A stretch of DNA of 10,059 bases from CAZOMR01 sp964580655 (lineage in GTDB: Bacteria; RBG-13-61-14; CAZOMR01), in assembly GCA_964580655.1 (NCBI GenBank), contig CAZOMR010000116.1:1-10059 (forward strand), given 5' to 3'. Shown in pieces: positions 1 through 6,387 of this stretch. Position numbers and translations under genes: made by a program. Every line of letters begins with the position of its first letter. Position 1 is the stretch's first letter. Below the pieces are notes generated by a model. That model did no database searches and was not told where the DNA came from. It was given only the letters and a program-made list of their open reading frames with translations.

Positions 1-108
1 ATGCCACAACTTCAGGAGGATGATTTACGCAAAACCTATTTTGGACAAGAGTGTGCAAGAGAAAAGAAAAAAAGTCCGGGAAAAGGGCTCGAAAAAGGTG
101 AGAATTGA
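1..108 (+). CDS. Possible 3' end of an upstream gene (partial)
   Basis: Frame 1 is open from the window edge to a TGA at 106-108. That stop overlaps the TTG start of the next gene in a TTGA arrangement typical of translationally coupled genes. The last half reads as a hydrophilic, Lys/Glu/Gly-rich tail (AREKKKSPGKGLEKGEN). The ATG at position 1 is probably an internal codon or chance, since nothing upstream is visible. I do not recognise the protein. Frame 2 is also open here to about 132, so the coding assignment is uncertain. Confidence 0.3.
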   Translation: MPQLQEDDLRKTYFGQECAREKKKSPGKGLEKGEN

Positions 109-926
109 AAGCCCACACAAAAGGACTGCTTGAGGAGCTTTACGCGAGGTACAACCGCCGCGAGTTAGTGCACCCTGACCCGCTTGAGTTTCTTTATGCG
201 TATGATGATATTCGCGACCGCGAGGTTGCAGGGCTTGTTGCTTCATCGCTTGCATATGGCAGGGTCGCGGGGATTCTTGCCAGTGTTTCCCATGTTCTCA
301 ACCTGATGGGCCCGTCCCCGTCTTGCTTTCTTGAGCGGGCCACACGGAGATCACTTGAGCAAACTTTTGCGAGTTTCAAGCACCGCTGGACCACGGGCGA
401 GGATATTGCATCATTGCTCTTCGCCGCAAAGCATACAATCGAAAGATACGGGTCCCTTTATGAATGCTTTGCCTTCGCTCTTAATGAAAATGACGATACA
501 ATCCTTCCCGCGCTTTCGGCATTTGTTAAGGAACTGTCAGCCGAGTGTAATGGCATGCACAAAAGTTTCCTGCCATCACCAGATGCTGGCAGTGCGTGCA
601 AAAGGCTTAATCTTTTCTTGCGATGGATGGTGAGGAATGATGATGTTGACCCCGGAGGCTGGGACAATGTCCCGGCCTCCAGGTTGATCGTGCCCCTTGA
701 TACTCACATGCTCAAAATTTCTCTTGCTCTCAAGCTCACAAAGAGGAATGGGGCGAACATGCGCACTGCCAATGAGATAACCGAGGCCTTCAGAGCAATC
801 GCCCCTCGTGATCCTGTCCGGTATGACTTTGCCCTGACTCGCCTGGGAATCCGCAAGGATGCGGACATTGGTGCTTTCCTTGAAGAATGTGCGGAGGCGG
901 AGAGAACCTTAACATCAACTCGCTGA
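105..926 (+). CDS. TIGR02757 / DUF2400 family protein
   Basis: A 273-residue protein that I recognise as the TIGR02757 (DUF2400) family, which is conserved in many bacteria without an established function. Visible family hallmarks are HPDPLEFLYAYDD at residues 23-35 followed by REVAGLVASSLAYGRV (39-54), then CKRLNLFLRWMVR (165-177) with DDVDPGGW just after, the VPLDTHMLKIS segment (196-206), and the C-terminal DPVRYDFALTRLGIRK (236-251). The length is usual for the family and both ends look intact. The start is a TTG, chosen because an AAGGTG ribosome site lies at 95-100 and because the N-terminus matches the family start. The PLDTH block recalls the catalytic region of HhH-GPD DNA glycosylases, but a repair role is only a guess. 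It may be coupled to the preceding frame through the TTGA overlap. Confidence 0.9.
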   Translation: MKAHTKGLLEELYARYNRRELVHPDPLEFLYAYDDIRDREVAGLVASSLAYGRVAGILASVSHVLNLMGPSPSCFLERATRRSLEQTFASFKHRWTTGEDIASLLFAAKHTIERYGSLYECFAFALNENDDTILPALSAFVKELSAECNGMHKSFLPSPDAGSACKRLNLFLRWMVRNDDVDPGGWDNVPASRLIVPLDTHMLKISLALKLTKRNGANMRTANEITEAFRAIAPRDPVRYDFALTRLGIRKDADIGAFLEECAEAERTLTSTR

Positions 927-1006
927 TCAGCGAAATTGAAAAACTCGGGTATAAAGCTTATATTAAAAATAACCCAAAGAATTCCGAGAAAGTAAAGGAG
1001 GATTGA
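887..1006 (+). CDS. Possible 39-residue small protein before rubrerythrin
   Basis: An ATG at 887 opens a 39-codon frame that overlaps the last 40 bases of the preceding gene in another frame and ends at a TGA at 1004-1006, two bases before the rubrerythrin ATG. The product starts MCGGGENLNINSL and continues as a plausible amphipathic helix (ISEIEKLGYKAYIKN) with a charged tail (KVKED). The rubrerythrin ribosome site lies inside its last codons, which would allow translational coupling. Against it are its short length, no strong ribosome site of its own, and a candidate rubrerythrin promoter lying within it. No family is recognised. Confidence 0.33.
   Translation: MCGGGENLNINSLISEIEKLGYKAYIKNNPKNSEKVKED
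936..964 (+). promoter_or_regulatory. Candidate sigma-70 promoter for the oxygen-defence operon
   Basis: TTGAAA at 936-941 and TATATT at 959-964 are separated by exactly 17 bases. Transcription would begin near 971, giving a leader of about 38 bases before the rubrerythrin ATG. It lies in the only non-coding gap upstream of the cluster. If the small ORF at 887-1006 is real, the promoter is inside it. Confidence 0.5.
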
Positions 1007-1008
1007 CA

Positions 1009-1581
1009 ATGGAACTGAAAGGATCGAAGACTGAGAAGAACCTGCTAACTGCGTTTGCAGGGGAGTCGCAGGCCAGGAACCGGTATGACTACTTCGCAAG
1101 CAAGGCCAGGAAAGAAGGGTATGTGCAGATCGCGGACATCTTCGCGGAGACGGCAAGCCAGGAGAAGGAGCATGCAAAGAGGTTCTTCAAGTTTCTTAAG
1201 GGCGGAGATGTGGAGGTTCAAGCGGCTTTTCCGGCAGGTGTCATCGGCACGACAGCGGAGAACCTGAAGGCCGCGGCCGGGGGGGAGCACCACGAGTGGT
1301 CGGAGATGTATCCCGGTTTTGCGAGGGTTGCAAATGATGAGGGTTTCAAGGATATTGCCAGGGTATTCGAGGCCGTGGCGGTTGCTGAGAAACAGCATGA
1401 GAAGCGCTACCTGGACCTACTTGCCAACATCGAGGCCGGAAGGGTGTTCAAGCGGGAGAAAAAAGTTGTATGGCGTTGCAGGAACTGCGGGTATCTACAT
1501 GAAGGGCCCGAGGCGACTGATACTTGCCCGGCTTGCGCGCATCCGCAGGCTTATTTTGAACTGCTTGGCGAGAACTGGTAG
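1009..1581 (+). CDS. rbr: Rubrerythrin (with C-terminal rubredoxin domain)
   Basis: A 190-residue non-haem iron peroxidase that reduces hydrogen peroxide to water in the cytoplasm using electrons from rubredoxin. The N-terminal four-helix di-iron domain shows the expected ligands: E19 in FAGESQARNRY, E52 and H55 in ExxH, E93 and E96 in GEHHEW, and E127 and H130 in AEKQHEKRY. The C-terminal rubredoxin-like domain carries C157, C160, C173 and C176 in CRNCGY and CPAC. Length and domain order match classical rubrerythrin. I chose the ATG at 1009 over the upstream in-frame TTG at 1003 because AAAGGAGG at 994-1001 is correctly spaced for the ATG and the protein then starts MELKGSKTEKNLL, as in the family. 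It is followed at 15 bases by a second rubrerythrin, then superoxide reductase and rubredoxin. Confidence 0.95.
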   Translation: MELKGSKTEKNLLTAFAGESQARNRYDYFASKARKEGYVQIADIFAETASQEKEHAKRFFKFLKGGDVEVQAAFPAGVIGTTAENLKAAAGGEHHEWSEMYPGFARVANDEGFKDIARVFEAVAVAEKQHEKRYLDLLANIEAGRVFKREKKVVWRCRNCGYLHEGPEATDTCPACAHPQAYFELLGENW

Positions 1582-1596
1582 AAAGAGGATCAGGTG

Positions 1597-2091
1597 ATGA
1601 AGAAGGTCAAGGATGCGTTTTACCAGGCATATACAGGCGAGGCCAAGGCCGCGCTCAGGCTCAAGGTCTATGCGGACAAGGCGGAGAAAGAGGGGTATCC
1701 TCAGATGGCCAGGCTTTTTCGCGTGATATCATTCTCCGAAGAGATACACGGGGCCCGCGCGCTTCGGATGCTCAAGGAGATAAAGAGCACGGAGAAAAAT
1801 CTTGCCGCGAGCTTTGAGTCAGAGACGAAGGTAGCCGGGGTCGCGTATGATGAGTTTATCAAGCTGGCGACGGAAGAAGGCGATAATGTGGCGGCGACTT
1901 TCTTCAGCCAGTCTCGCGATGTCGAGGATGTCCACGCCAGGCTTTACAAGGAGGCCATGACCCATTTTATGGAGGAGCGCGAGACGACCTACCATGTGTG
2001 CAAGGTCTGCGGGTATGTCTCGGATGGCGTTCCGCCGGATGAATGCCCGGTCTGCGGGGCCAAGAAGGAACAGTTCGTGGAATTCAAGTAA
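1597..2091 (+). CDS. Second, divergent rubrerythrin
   Basis: A 164-residue rubrerythrin-family protein, probably also a peroxide reductase. It is shorter than its neighbour but has the same domain order: a di-iron four-helix domain and a rubredoxin domain with C135, C138, C150 and C153 (CKVCGY, CPVCG). Iron ligands visible by motif are E15 (TGEAKAALR), E48 and H51 (EEIH), and E110 and H113 (EDVH). In the third helix the canonical GExxE is replaced by ESETKV: E76 aligns with the first glutamate, but the second falls on V79 when the following aromatic block is aligned. One ligand may therefore be lost or supplied differently. The ATG at 1597 is preferred to the GTG at 1594 because AAAGAGGA at 1582-1589 fits it. 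The 15-base gap from the first rubrerythrin indicates one transcript. Confidence 0.88.
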   Translation: MKKVKDAFYQAYTGEAKAALRLKVYADKAEKEGYPQMARLFRVISFSEEIHGARALRMLKEIKSTEKNLAASFESETKVAGVAYDEFIKLATEEGDNVAATFFSQSRDVEDVHARLYKEAMTHFMEERETTYHVCKVCGYVSDGVPPDECPVCGAKKEQFVEFK

Positions 2092-2113
2092 GAATGAAAG
2101 GATGGGTATAGCC

Positions 2114-2488
2114 ATGACGGAAAGACTACAAATCTACAAATGTGAAGTATGCGGAAACATTGTGGAGGTTCTGCATAAGGGCAAGGGCCAGCTCACCTGC
2201 TGTAATCAGCCCATGAAGCTTTTCGAAGAAAACACGGTGGATGCGGCAAAAGAAAAGCATGTTCCCGTGATCGAGAAGACCGACAAAGGAGTAAAAGTCA
2301 AGGTAGGGGATGTGCCGCACCCGATGGAGGATAAGCACTACATCGAGTGGATTCAGGTATTATACGACGGGAAATCCTGCCGCAAGTTCCTGAAGCCGGG
2401 GGATGCTCCGGAAGCGGAGTTCGAATTCAAGGCTGACCAGGTCAGCGCCCGTGAGTACTGTAACTTGCACGGCCTATGGAAGGCATAA
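2114..2488 (+). CDS. dfx: Desulfoferrodoxin (two-iron superoxide reductase)
   Basis: A 124-residue superoxide reductase that reduces superoxide to hydrogen peroxide without releasing oxygen. The N-terminal desulforedoxin-type centre has C10, C13, C29 and C30. The catalytic iron site has H49, H69, H75 and H119 with axial C116 (YCNLHG), and the E47-K48 pair that assists catalysis is present. All ligands of the two-iron class are there, so the enzyme should be functional. The ATG at 2114 gives the canonical MTERLQIYKCEVCGN start and has AAAGGAT at 2097-2103. An in-frame ATG at 2102 is possible but less likely. Peroxide it makes would be removed by the two rubrerythrins upstream, and rubredoxin encoded downstream is a known electron donor to this enzyme family. 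Confidence 0.96.
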   Translation: MTERLQIYKCEVCGNIVEVLHKGKGQLTCCNQPMKLFEENTVDAAKEKHVPVIEKTDKGVKVKVGDVPHPMEDKHYIEWIQVLYDGKSCRKFLKPGDAPEAEFEFKADQVSAREYCNLHGLWKA

Positions 2489-2580
2489 TCGCCTTACAAA
2501 ACTTCAAAATTACCATGCCGAAGATGCCCTGCAAGGGGCTTCTGATCTGGGCAGGAAAGCCATAACAGAGGAGGGGATAG

Positions 2581-2742
2581 ATGAAGAAATACGAGTGTAG
2601 CGTATGCGGTTATATTTATGATCCTGAGAAGGGCGACCAGGAAGGCAACATTCCTGCGGGAACAGCTTTTGAAGACCTTCCTGATGACTGGACCTGCCCG
2701 GTATGCGGGGCCGAAAAGTCAGAGTTTGAACCCCTGGATTGA
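2581..2742 (+). CDS. rub: Rubredoxin
   Basis: A complete 53-residue rubredoxin, a small cytoplasmic one-electron carrier with a single Fe(SCys)4 centre. The ligands are C6 and C9 (CSVCGYIYDPEKGD) and C39 and C42 (CPVCGAEKSEFEP). The hydrophobic-core aromatics Y4, Y11, Y13, F30 and W37 are in the usual places. A strong ribosome site (GAGGAGGGG) ends just before the ATG. It lies 92 bases after desulfoferrodoxin on the same strand and most likely supplies electrons to the superoxide reductase and the rubrerythrins. It ends 37 bases before the convergent chemotaxis gene, and no convincing terminator is visible between them. Confidence 0.96.
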   Translation: MKKYECSVCGYIYDPEKGDQEGNIPAGTAFEDLPDDWTCPVCGAEKSEFEPLD

Positions 2743-2779
2743 TCGGGCTTCTATAAGAATCCGTGAGTCTGGCTTCGGA

Positions 2780-4435
2780 TCAGGATCCTTCTTCGGTCAG
2801 GGTGGTCCGGAGCCTGTCTGCAAGGCTTTTCAGATCGGCCATTGCCGATTCTATATCCTTTGCTCCCTTCTCCACATTGGCCGCTACCTCGTTAACCTCC
2901 ATGACCGATGTGACCATCTGCTCGCTGGCCGTGGACTGCTGTTGGGTGCTTAATGTGATCTCTGATGCGGCGCGGGTGGTGCTGTCCACCATCTCCAGGA
3001 TGTGCCCGAAGGACTCTCCTAACTGGTTGACCGCTCCTACACCTGATTCAACAGCTTTGATCTCCTCCTCGTTGAGCATCACTGTAGTATTGGTCAGATG
3101 CTGGATATTTTCTATCAACTTCCCCACCACCTTGGTGGCCTCGAGTGTGCGGTTGGCGAGACGCCTGACCTCCGCGGCCACCACTGAAAAGCGCTTGCCA
3201 GCCTCTCCAGCCCCTACCGCTTCTATAGCCGCATTCAGGGCAAGCATGTTGGTCTGCTCGCTTATCTCGTTGATTATGTCAATCACGCCTCCGATCTGCT
3301 GGGACTGCTCTCCCAGCTCAAGGATGCGCTCGGACACCGTCTTCACCCTGTCGTTTATCAACTCCATGCCTGACATGGCGTTCTTGAGAGAGCTTCTGCC
3401 CTCCTCGGCTGCGTCGGAGGTGCGCTTGGCGATGTTGGTCACCTCCTGGGCACCATCCGCGATACGACTTGCTGTGGCCGCTATCTCCTTGCTGGTGCTG
3501 GCGGTCTCCTGGACCGTGGCCGCCTGTTCAGTAGCACCGGTGGCCTGCTGAGCGGAGATCTGGAAAATCTGATTTGTGGCCGCGGTAAGGGTGGTGACAG
3601 CCTCGGAGATATTCTCAACAAGCATCTGGCTACGCTTGATCTGGTCGCGAATCCCGGCTATCATCTCGTTCATGGTCCGGGCGAGCTGGCCCAGTTCATC
3701 CTGCGTCTGAACCGGTATCTCCACAGAAAGATCACCCTTACCCACCCGGTGAGCAAGCTCGGCCATCCTCACGAGCGGCTGGGTCACTGTGCGCACAAGA
3801 TACCATAGCCCGGCAAACAACAAGACCGCCATCGCGGCCATGGCCACTATCCCGAAACTCCGTGCCCGGGCGCGTTGCTGGTAGATACCCCTCAAGTTCA
3901 TGCCCATGATGACTGTGCCCAACTGAATCGGCGCGGCCTGCGGAGAGGGTTCCATCTCCATACCAGCGCCTTTCATCTCCAGGGTAATCGGCACCCATAA
4001 CGCCAGATACCTGTCCCCAAGTTTAGAGCTCAGGTAGTCCAGCTTTATCAACTCCCCGGGTGAAAGAGGCTCTTCAACTATTTCCTTCAGATTCAGCTGG
4101 TCCTTAAATATGCCGGGTCCAAAGTTTTCGTAGATGATCTCCTTTTTATCATCAGCGACCAGTACCCAGCTCACCTTCGGGTCCTTGATGATCTGCTCGA
4201 CCTTCTCCTTGATGATCTCGCGGTCTCCAGTCATTACCCCGAATTGAGCATTCTCGGCCAGATTCAAAATAAGGCTCTGGCCAGACTCCCGGTAGCTGGC
4301 CAACTGGGCATCAAACCTATCCTGGGCGGTTGTCCAGAGAATGATGAAAAGCACGATCACGAAGATGATGAAAATACTCCCGATCAGGAACAGAAACTTA
4401 TTCTGAACACGATTGAATATAAAAATTCCCCCCAT
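2780..4435 (-). CDS. Methyl-accepting chemotaxis protein
   Basis: A 551-residue membrane chemoreceptor that passes ligand signals to CheA/CheW. Membrane helix 1 is about residues 14-36. The extracytoplasmic sensor region is about 38-192 (roughly 155 residues, four-helix or Cache-like, ligand unknown). Membrane helix 2 is about 193-214, the HAMP domain about 215-265, and the long coiled-coil signalling domain about 280-545. The hairpin tip, ISEQTNMLALNAAIEAVGAG (391-410), is typical except that the usual EAARAGE reads EAVGAGE. There is no C-terminal CheR/CheB docking pentapeptide. The ATG at 4435 is preferred because AGAGGG sits a few bases upstream; the alternative GTG at 4471 adds 12 residues and has its purine run directly against the start. 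No other che or flagellar genes are in view. Confidence 0.93.
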   Translation of the reverse strand: MGGIFIFNRVQNKFLFLIGSIFIIFVIVLFIILWTTAQDRFDAQLASYRESGQSLILNLAENAQFGVMTGDREIIKEKVEQIIKDPKVSWVLVADDKKEIIYENFGPGIFKDQLNLKEIVEEPLSPGELIKLDYLSSKLGDRYLALWVPITLEMKGAGMEMEPSPQAAPIQLGTVIMGMNLRGIYQQRARARSFGIVAMAAMAVLLFAGLWYLVRTVTQPLVRMAELAHRVGKGDLSVEIPVQTQDELGQLARTMNEMIAGIRDQIKRSQMLVENISEAVTTLTAATNQIFQISAQQATGATEQAATVQETASTSKEIAATASRIADGAQEVTNIAKRTSDAAEEGRSSLKNAMSGMELINDRVKTVSERILELGEQSQQIGGVIDIINEISEQTNMLALNAAIEAVGAGEAGKRFSVVAAEVRRLANRTLEATKVVGKLIENIQHLTNTTVMLNEEEIKAVESGVGAVNQLGESFGHILEMVDSTTRAASEITLSTQQQSTASEQMVTSVMEVNEVAANVEKGAKDIESAMADLKSLADRLRTTLTEEGS

Positions 4436-4500
4436 CTTCCCTCTGCTAGGTTTCGAACTCAAGGTACGCACCTCTCTTCTCTCGCTTTATCATTGCATCT

Positions 4501-4529
4501 AACTTATTCGAACCATGACAAAAAGTCAA
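4501..4529 (-). promoter_or_regulatory. Candidate promoter for the chemotaxis receptor
   Basis: Read on the minus strand, TTGACT (4524-4529) and TAAGTT (4501-4506) are 17 bases apart. The -35 is 5/6 of consensus and the -10 only 3/6. The position, about 65 bases ahead of the ATG at 4435, is sensible. I saw no flagellar sigma-28 box. Confidence 0.35.
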
Positions 4530-4626
4530 TGATTTTCTATTCCTGACCTTGCCTGGATTTTTGAGTTACAGATAGGGGTATCTGGGGGAGAGGATGTCAG
4601 TAATGTCGCGATGTATCCTGGACTTT

Positions 4627-5562
4627 TCAGAATTCCTCATGGCTCTCATCAGGGGAGTCAGCCAGGAGGGTTTTGAATTGAGCCGTGCCCATGTAACGGT
4701 CTGCCCTGTCAGGGAACACGGTGATGATGGTGCTACCGGCGGGTGCGTCTTTTGCCAACTCCAGTGCTCCGTGAAACGCGGCGCCGCTTGTTGGACCGAG
4801 TAGCATTCCATGTTTCTTGATTAAAGTCTCCAGGGCTTGTAATGCCTGCTCGTCATTTACCGGGATGATCCGGTGAATCTTGCTCGGGTCATACACCCCT
4901 GGCAAAGGCATATAATAAACATTGAGGTCTCGCAGACCTTGAATCTGGTGATTTTTCACCGGCTCCACGCCTATGATCTGGACACCGGGGAAATGCTCTT
5001 TTAGCCTGCGGCCCACGCCCATGAGAGTGCCAGTGGTTCCCATGCCAGCCACAAAGTGGGTGACCTGTCCCTGACTCTGCTCCCAGATCTCCACGCCAGT
5101 GGTCTCGTAATGCGCCTGCGGGTTGGCACCGTTGTTAAACTGGTTCGCCATAAAATATCTCTCCGGGTCATGTTCAAAAACCTCATACGCCTTCAGAATG
5201 GCTCCATCCAGCCCCTTACTGACAGGGGTAAGAAGGAGTTCGGCCCCAAAAACCTTGATCAGCATCCGAAACTCCATACTGGCACTACCCGGCATGCACA
5301 CCTTGAGCTTGAGACCCATGGCCGCCGAGACCCATGCGAGGCTGACACCTGTATTGCCGGTTGTCGCTTCGAGAATGATCTTGTCCCGGGTAAGCTGACC
5401 GGACTCAAGGCCCTTCTTGACCATATAATAAGCCACTCGATCCTTCACCGAGCCGCCCGGATTGGCCCCCTCCAGCTTGGCTAAAAACCGGATTCGTGAA
5501 TTATATCCCGAAACCGGAATCTCTACCAGCGGCGTCTTGCCAATGCTCTCAATAAAATTCAT
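4627..5562 (-). CDS. cysM: Cysteine synthase, CysM type
   Basis: A 311-residue pyridoxal-phosphate enzyme of fold type II that makes cysteine from an activated serine (O-acetyl- or O-phosphoserine) and a sulfide donor. K40 in GGSVKDR is the cofactor lysine. EATTGNTG (65-72) is the substrate loop, which reads PTSGNTG in most relatives. GMGTTGT (173-179) binds the cofactor phosphate, and GPTSGA replaces the usual GISSGA. HFVAGMGTTGTLMG and the late FPDRADRYM block resemble CysM proteins more than CysK, so I name it cysM; the preferred serine ester cannot be told from sequence by eye. The ATG at 5562 is chosen because GAGGG lies about 8 bases upstream, while the in-frame TTG at 5577 has no spaced ribosome site. 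No serine acetyltransferase or sulfur carrier gene is adjacent. Confidence 0.93.
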   Translation of the reverse strand: MNFIESIGKTPLVEIPVSGYNSRIRFLAKLEGANPGGSVKDRVAYYMVKKGLESGQLTRDKIILEATTGNTGVSLAWVSAAMGLKLKVCMPGSASMEFRMLIKVFGAELLLTPVSKGLDGAILKAYEVFEHDPERYFMANQFNNGANPQAHYETTGVEIWEQSQGQVTHFVAGMGTTGTLMGVGRRLKEHFPGVQIIGVEPVKNHQIQGLRDLNVYYMPLPGVYDPSKIHRIIPVNDEQALQALETLIKKHGMLLGPTSGAAFHGALELAKDAPAGSTIITVFPDRADRYMGTAQFKTLLADSPDESHEEF

Positions 5563-5608
5563 CTCAATATCCCTCAATCCTGGCCCATGGCCCCTTTAAT
5601 TCATAGAA

Positions 5609-5637
5609 ATTCTAAAATAAAAACCCGTAAAATTCAA
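5609..5637 (-). promoter_or_regulatory. Candidate sigma-70 promoter for cysM
   Basis: On the minus strand TTGAAT (5632-5637) and TAGAAT (5609-5614) are exactly 17 bases apart. Transcription would start near 5602, about 40 bases before the cysM ATG. Both boxes are good matches, although the region is AT-rich and chance boxes are more likely there. Confidence 0.5.
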
Positions 5638-5956
5638 TATAAATACGGCTCAAACTACCCTGATCCGGATTTTTATCCAGGTGAAAAAATCGGCTACCGA
5701 AGAATTGCTTAAATATCAAGGGCTTATCCTGGCAAGAAAATTTTTTGAATACAATGCATTTTTTCCTTGACAAGAAAAATCTGATGTGCTTAAATGGCTG
5801 ACAAGTTCCGAGGGGGATGGATTTATATACGAGAAACTATAAAAAATTCATTGATTCTAAAAGAATTTTGAAAAAAGTTCATAATAAATCCAGGGAGATG
5901 GAAGATTAAAATTCTTAACCTGTTGAATATAAAGTGGAAGGCTAAAGAGTGATAAG

Positions 5957-5973
5957 TTGGCGTGATTCTTGCA
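5957..5973 (+). promoter_or_regulatory. Sigma-54 (-24/-12) type promoter
   Basis: The sequence TTGGC-GTGATTC-TTGCA matches the RpoN consensus (TGGCAC-N5-TTGCW) with invariant GG at 5959-5960 and GC at 5971-5972, exactly 10 bases between them. The start of transcription would be near 5984, leaving only about 13 bases before the TTG start of the pqqD-like gene. Sigma-54 promoters need an enhancer-binding activator; no such gene is in the window. Confidence 0.65.
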
Positions 5974-5996
5974 AAATTTGGTGGGTAAAGTAACTA

Positions 5997-6275
5997 TTGA
6001 ACCGGAAATTGAGACCAGAAGAAAGCGTTGTCTTTACGGATTTGGATGACGGAAGCGGAGTTCTTTTACATCTGGATAATAAGTTCTATTACAGCCTGAA
6101 TGAAAGCGGTTGTTTCATGTGGCAGGTGATCGAGGAAAAAGAGGAGTTGAAGGAGGAAAGCCTTATAAAGGAGCTGTGTGAGAACTTTGAAGTAGAAGCG
6201 GAAGCCGCGGCCTCGGATGTCAAGGAATTTGTTGATGATCTGGCAAAAGAAGGTTTGATCAAAATAATTGAATAG
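5997..6275 (+). CDS. PqqD-family protein (stand-alone RiPP recognition element)
   Basis: A 92-residue PqqD-like winged-helix protein. The family binds the leader of a ribosomally made peptide and presents it to a modifying enzyme such as a radical SAM/SPASM protein. The N-terminal beta part (VVFTDLDDGSGVLLHLDNKF, 11-30) is followed by the hallmark YYSLNESGCFMWQ (31-43) and then two acidic helices (LIKELCENFEV and DVKEFVDDLAKEGLI) ending in a short strand. The start is a TTG, because an in-frame stop at 5991-5993 excludes anything longer and the N-terminus is then usual for the family; the ribosome site is weak. No radical SAM, kinase, protease or transporter gene accompanies it here. It heads a + strand unit with the lipoprotein and the small peptide at 8175, which carries a matching Y-x-x-P leader. 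Confidence 0.85.
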   Translation: MNRKLRPEESVVFTDLDDGSGVLLHLDNKFYYSLNESGCFMWQVIEEKEELKEESLIKELCENFEVEAEAAASDVKEFVDDLAKEGLIKIIE

Positions 6276-6315
6276 CTTGGAAAAAGGGGGTGAGATTAAA
6301 GGAAAAATCAGATAA

Positions 6316-6354
6316 TTTCAACTCATAAATCGGAGCTAAATTTTTGAGTTGAAA
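6316..6354 (+). promoter_or_regulatory. Leader hairpin between pqqD-like gene and lipoprotein
   Basis: TTTCAACTCA (6316-6325) and TGAGTTGAAA (6345-6354) form a perfect 10-base stem. After one mismatch, AAAT (6327-6330) and ATTT (6340-6343) extend it, leaving a 9-base loop. There is no T-run afterwards, so it is not a terminator. An mRNA-stability or processing element, or an operator palindrome, would fit. Confidence 0.45.
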
Positions 6355-6387
6355 GCAAAGCAACCATAAGAAAGGAGAATGAGGGAA

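Larger units (their letters stand above)
5563..5996. other. AT-rich divergent intergenic region
   Basis: This stretch of about 430 bases separates the minus-strand cysM from the plus-strand pqqD-like gene and contains no credible gene. It holds the cysM promoter candidate, a sigma-70-like pair TTGACA (5767-5772) and TTAAAT (5790-5795) 17 bases apart on the + strand, and a sigma-54-type promoter just before the pqqD-like gene. An AT-rich inverted repeat (AAAATTC 5843-5849, GAATTTT 5863-5869) lies about 115-140 bases upstream of the expected sigma-54 start. That is a normal distance for an activator site, but the repeat is too weak to call one. Confidence 0.6.

Noticed and set aside
25..255. 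Minus-strand 76-codon frame at the left edge
   Set aside because: It lies opposite the start of the DUF2400 gene, lacks a ribosome site and has no recognisable features.
2403..2600. Frame running from inside desulfoferrodoxin through the gap into rubredoxin, with a protein-like end (AEDALQGASDLGRKAITEEG)
   Set aside because: It overlaps two well-supported genes, has no ribosome site, and its first half is the shifted reading of desulfoferrodoxin.
2759..2780. Short inverted repeat ATCCG..CGGAT between rubredoxin and the chemoreceptor gene
   Set aside because: A 5-base stem with a 12-base loop and no T-run on either strand is not enough for a terminator.
2763..3551. A 262-codon + strand frame opposite the chemoreceptor
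   Set aside because: The Ser/Ala/Leu-rich translation mirrors the coiled-coil codons of the chemoreceptor; the minus strand shows complete HAMP and signalling domains.
4569..4584. Perfect hairpin CAGATA-GGGG-TATCTG between cysM and the chemoreceptor gene
   Set aside because: The stem is only 6 bases and has no T-run on the minus strand, so I do not call it a terminator for cysM.
5843..5869. Inverted repeat AAAATTC..GAATTTT upstream of the sigma-54 promoter as an activator site
   Set aside because: The distance is right, but a 7-base AT-only palindrome in a very AT-rich region is likely to occur by chance.
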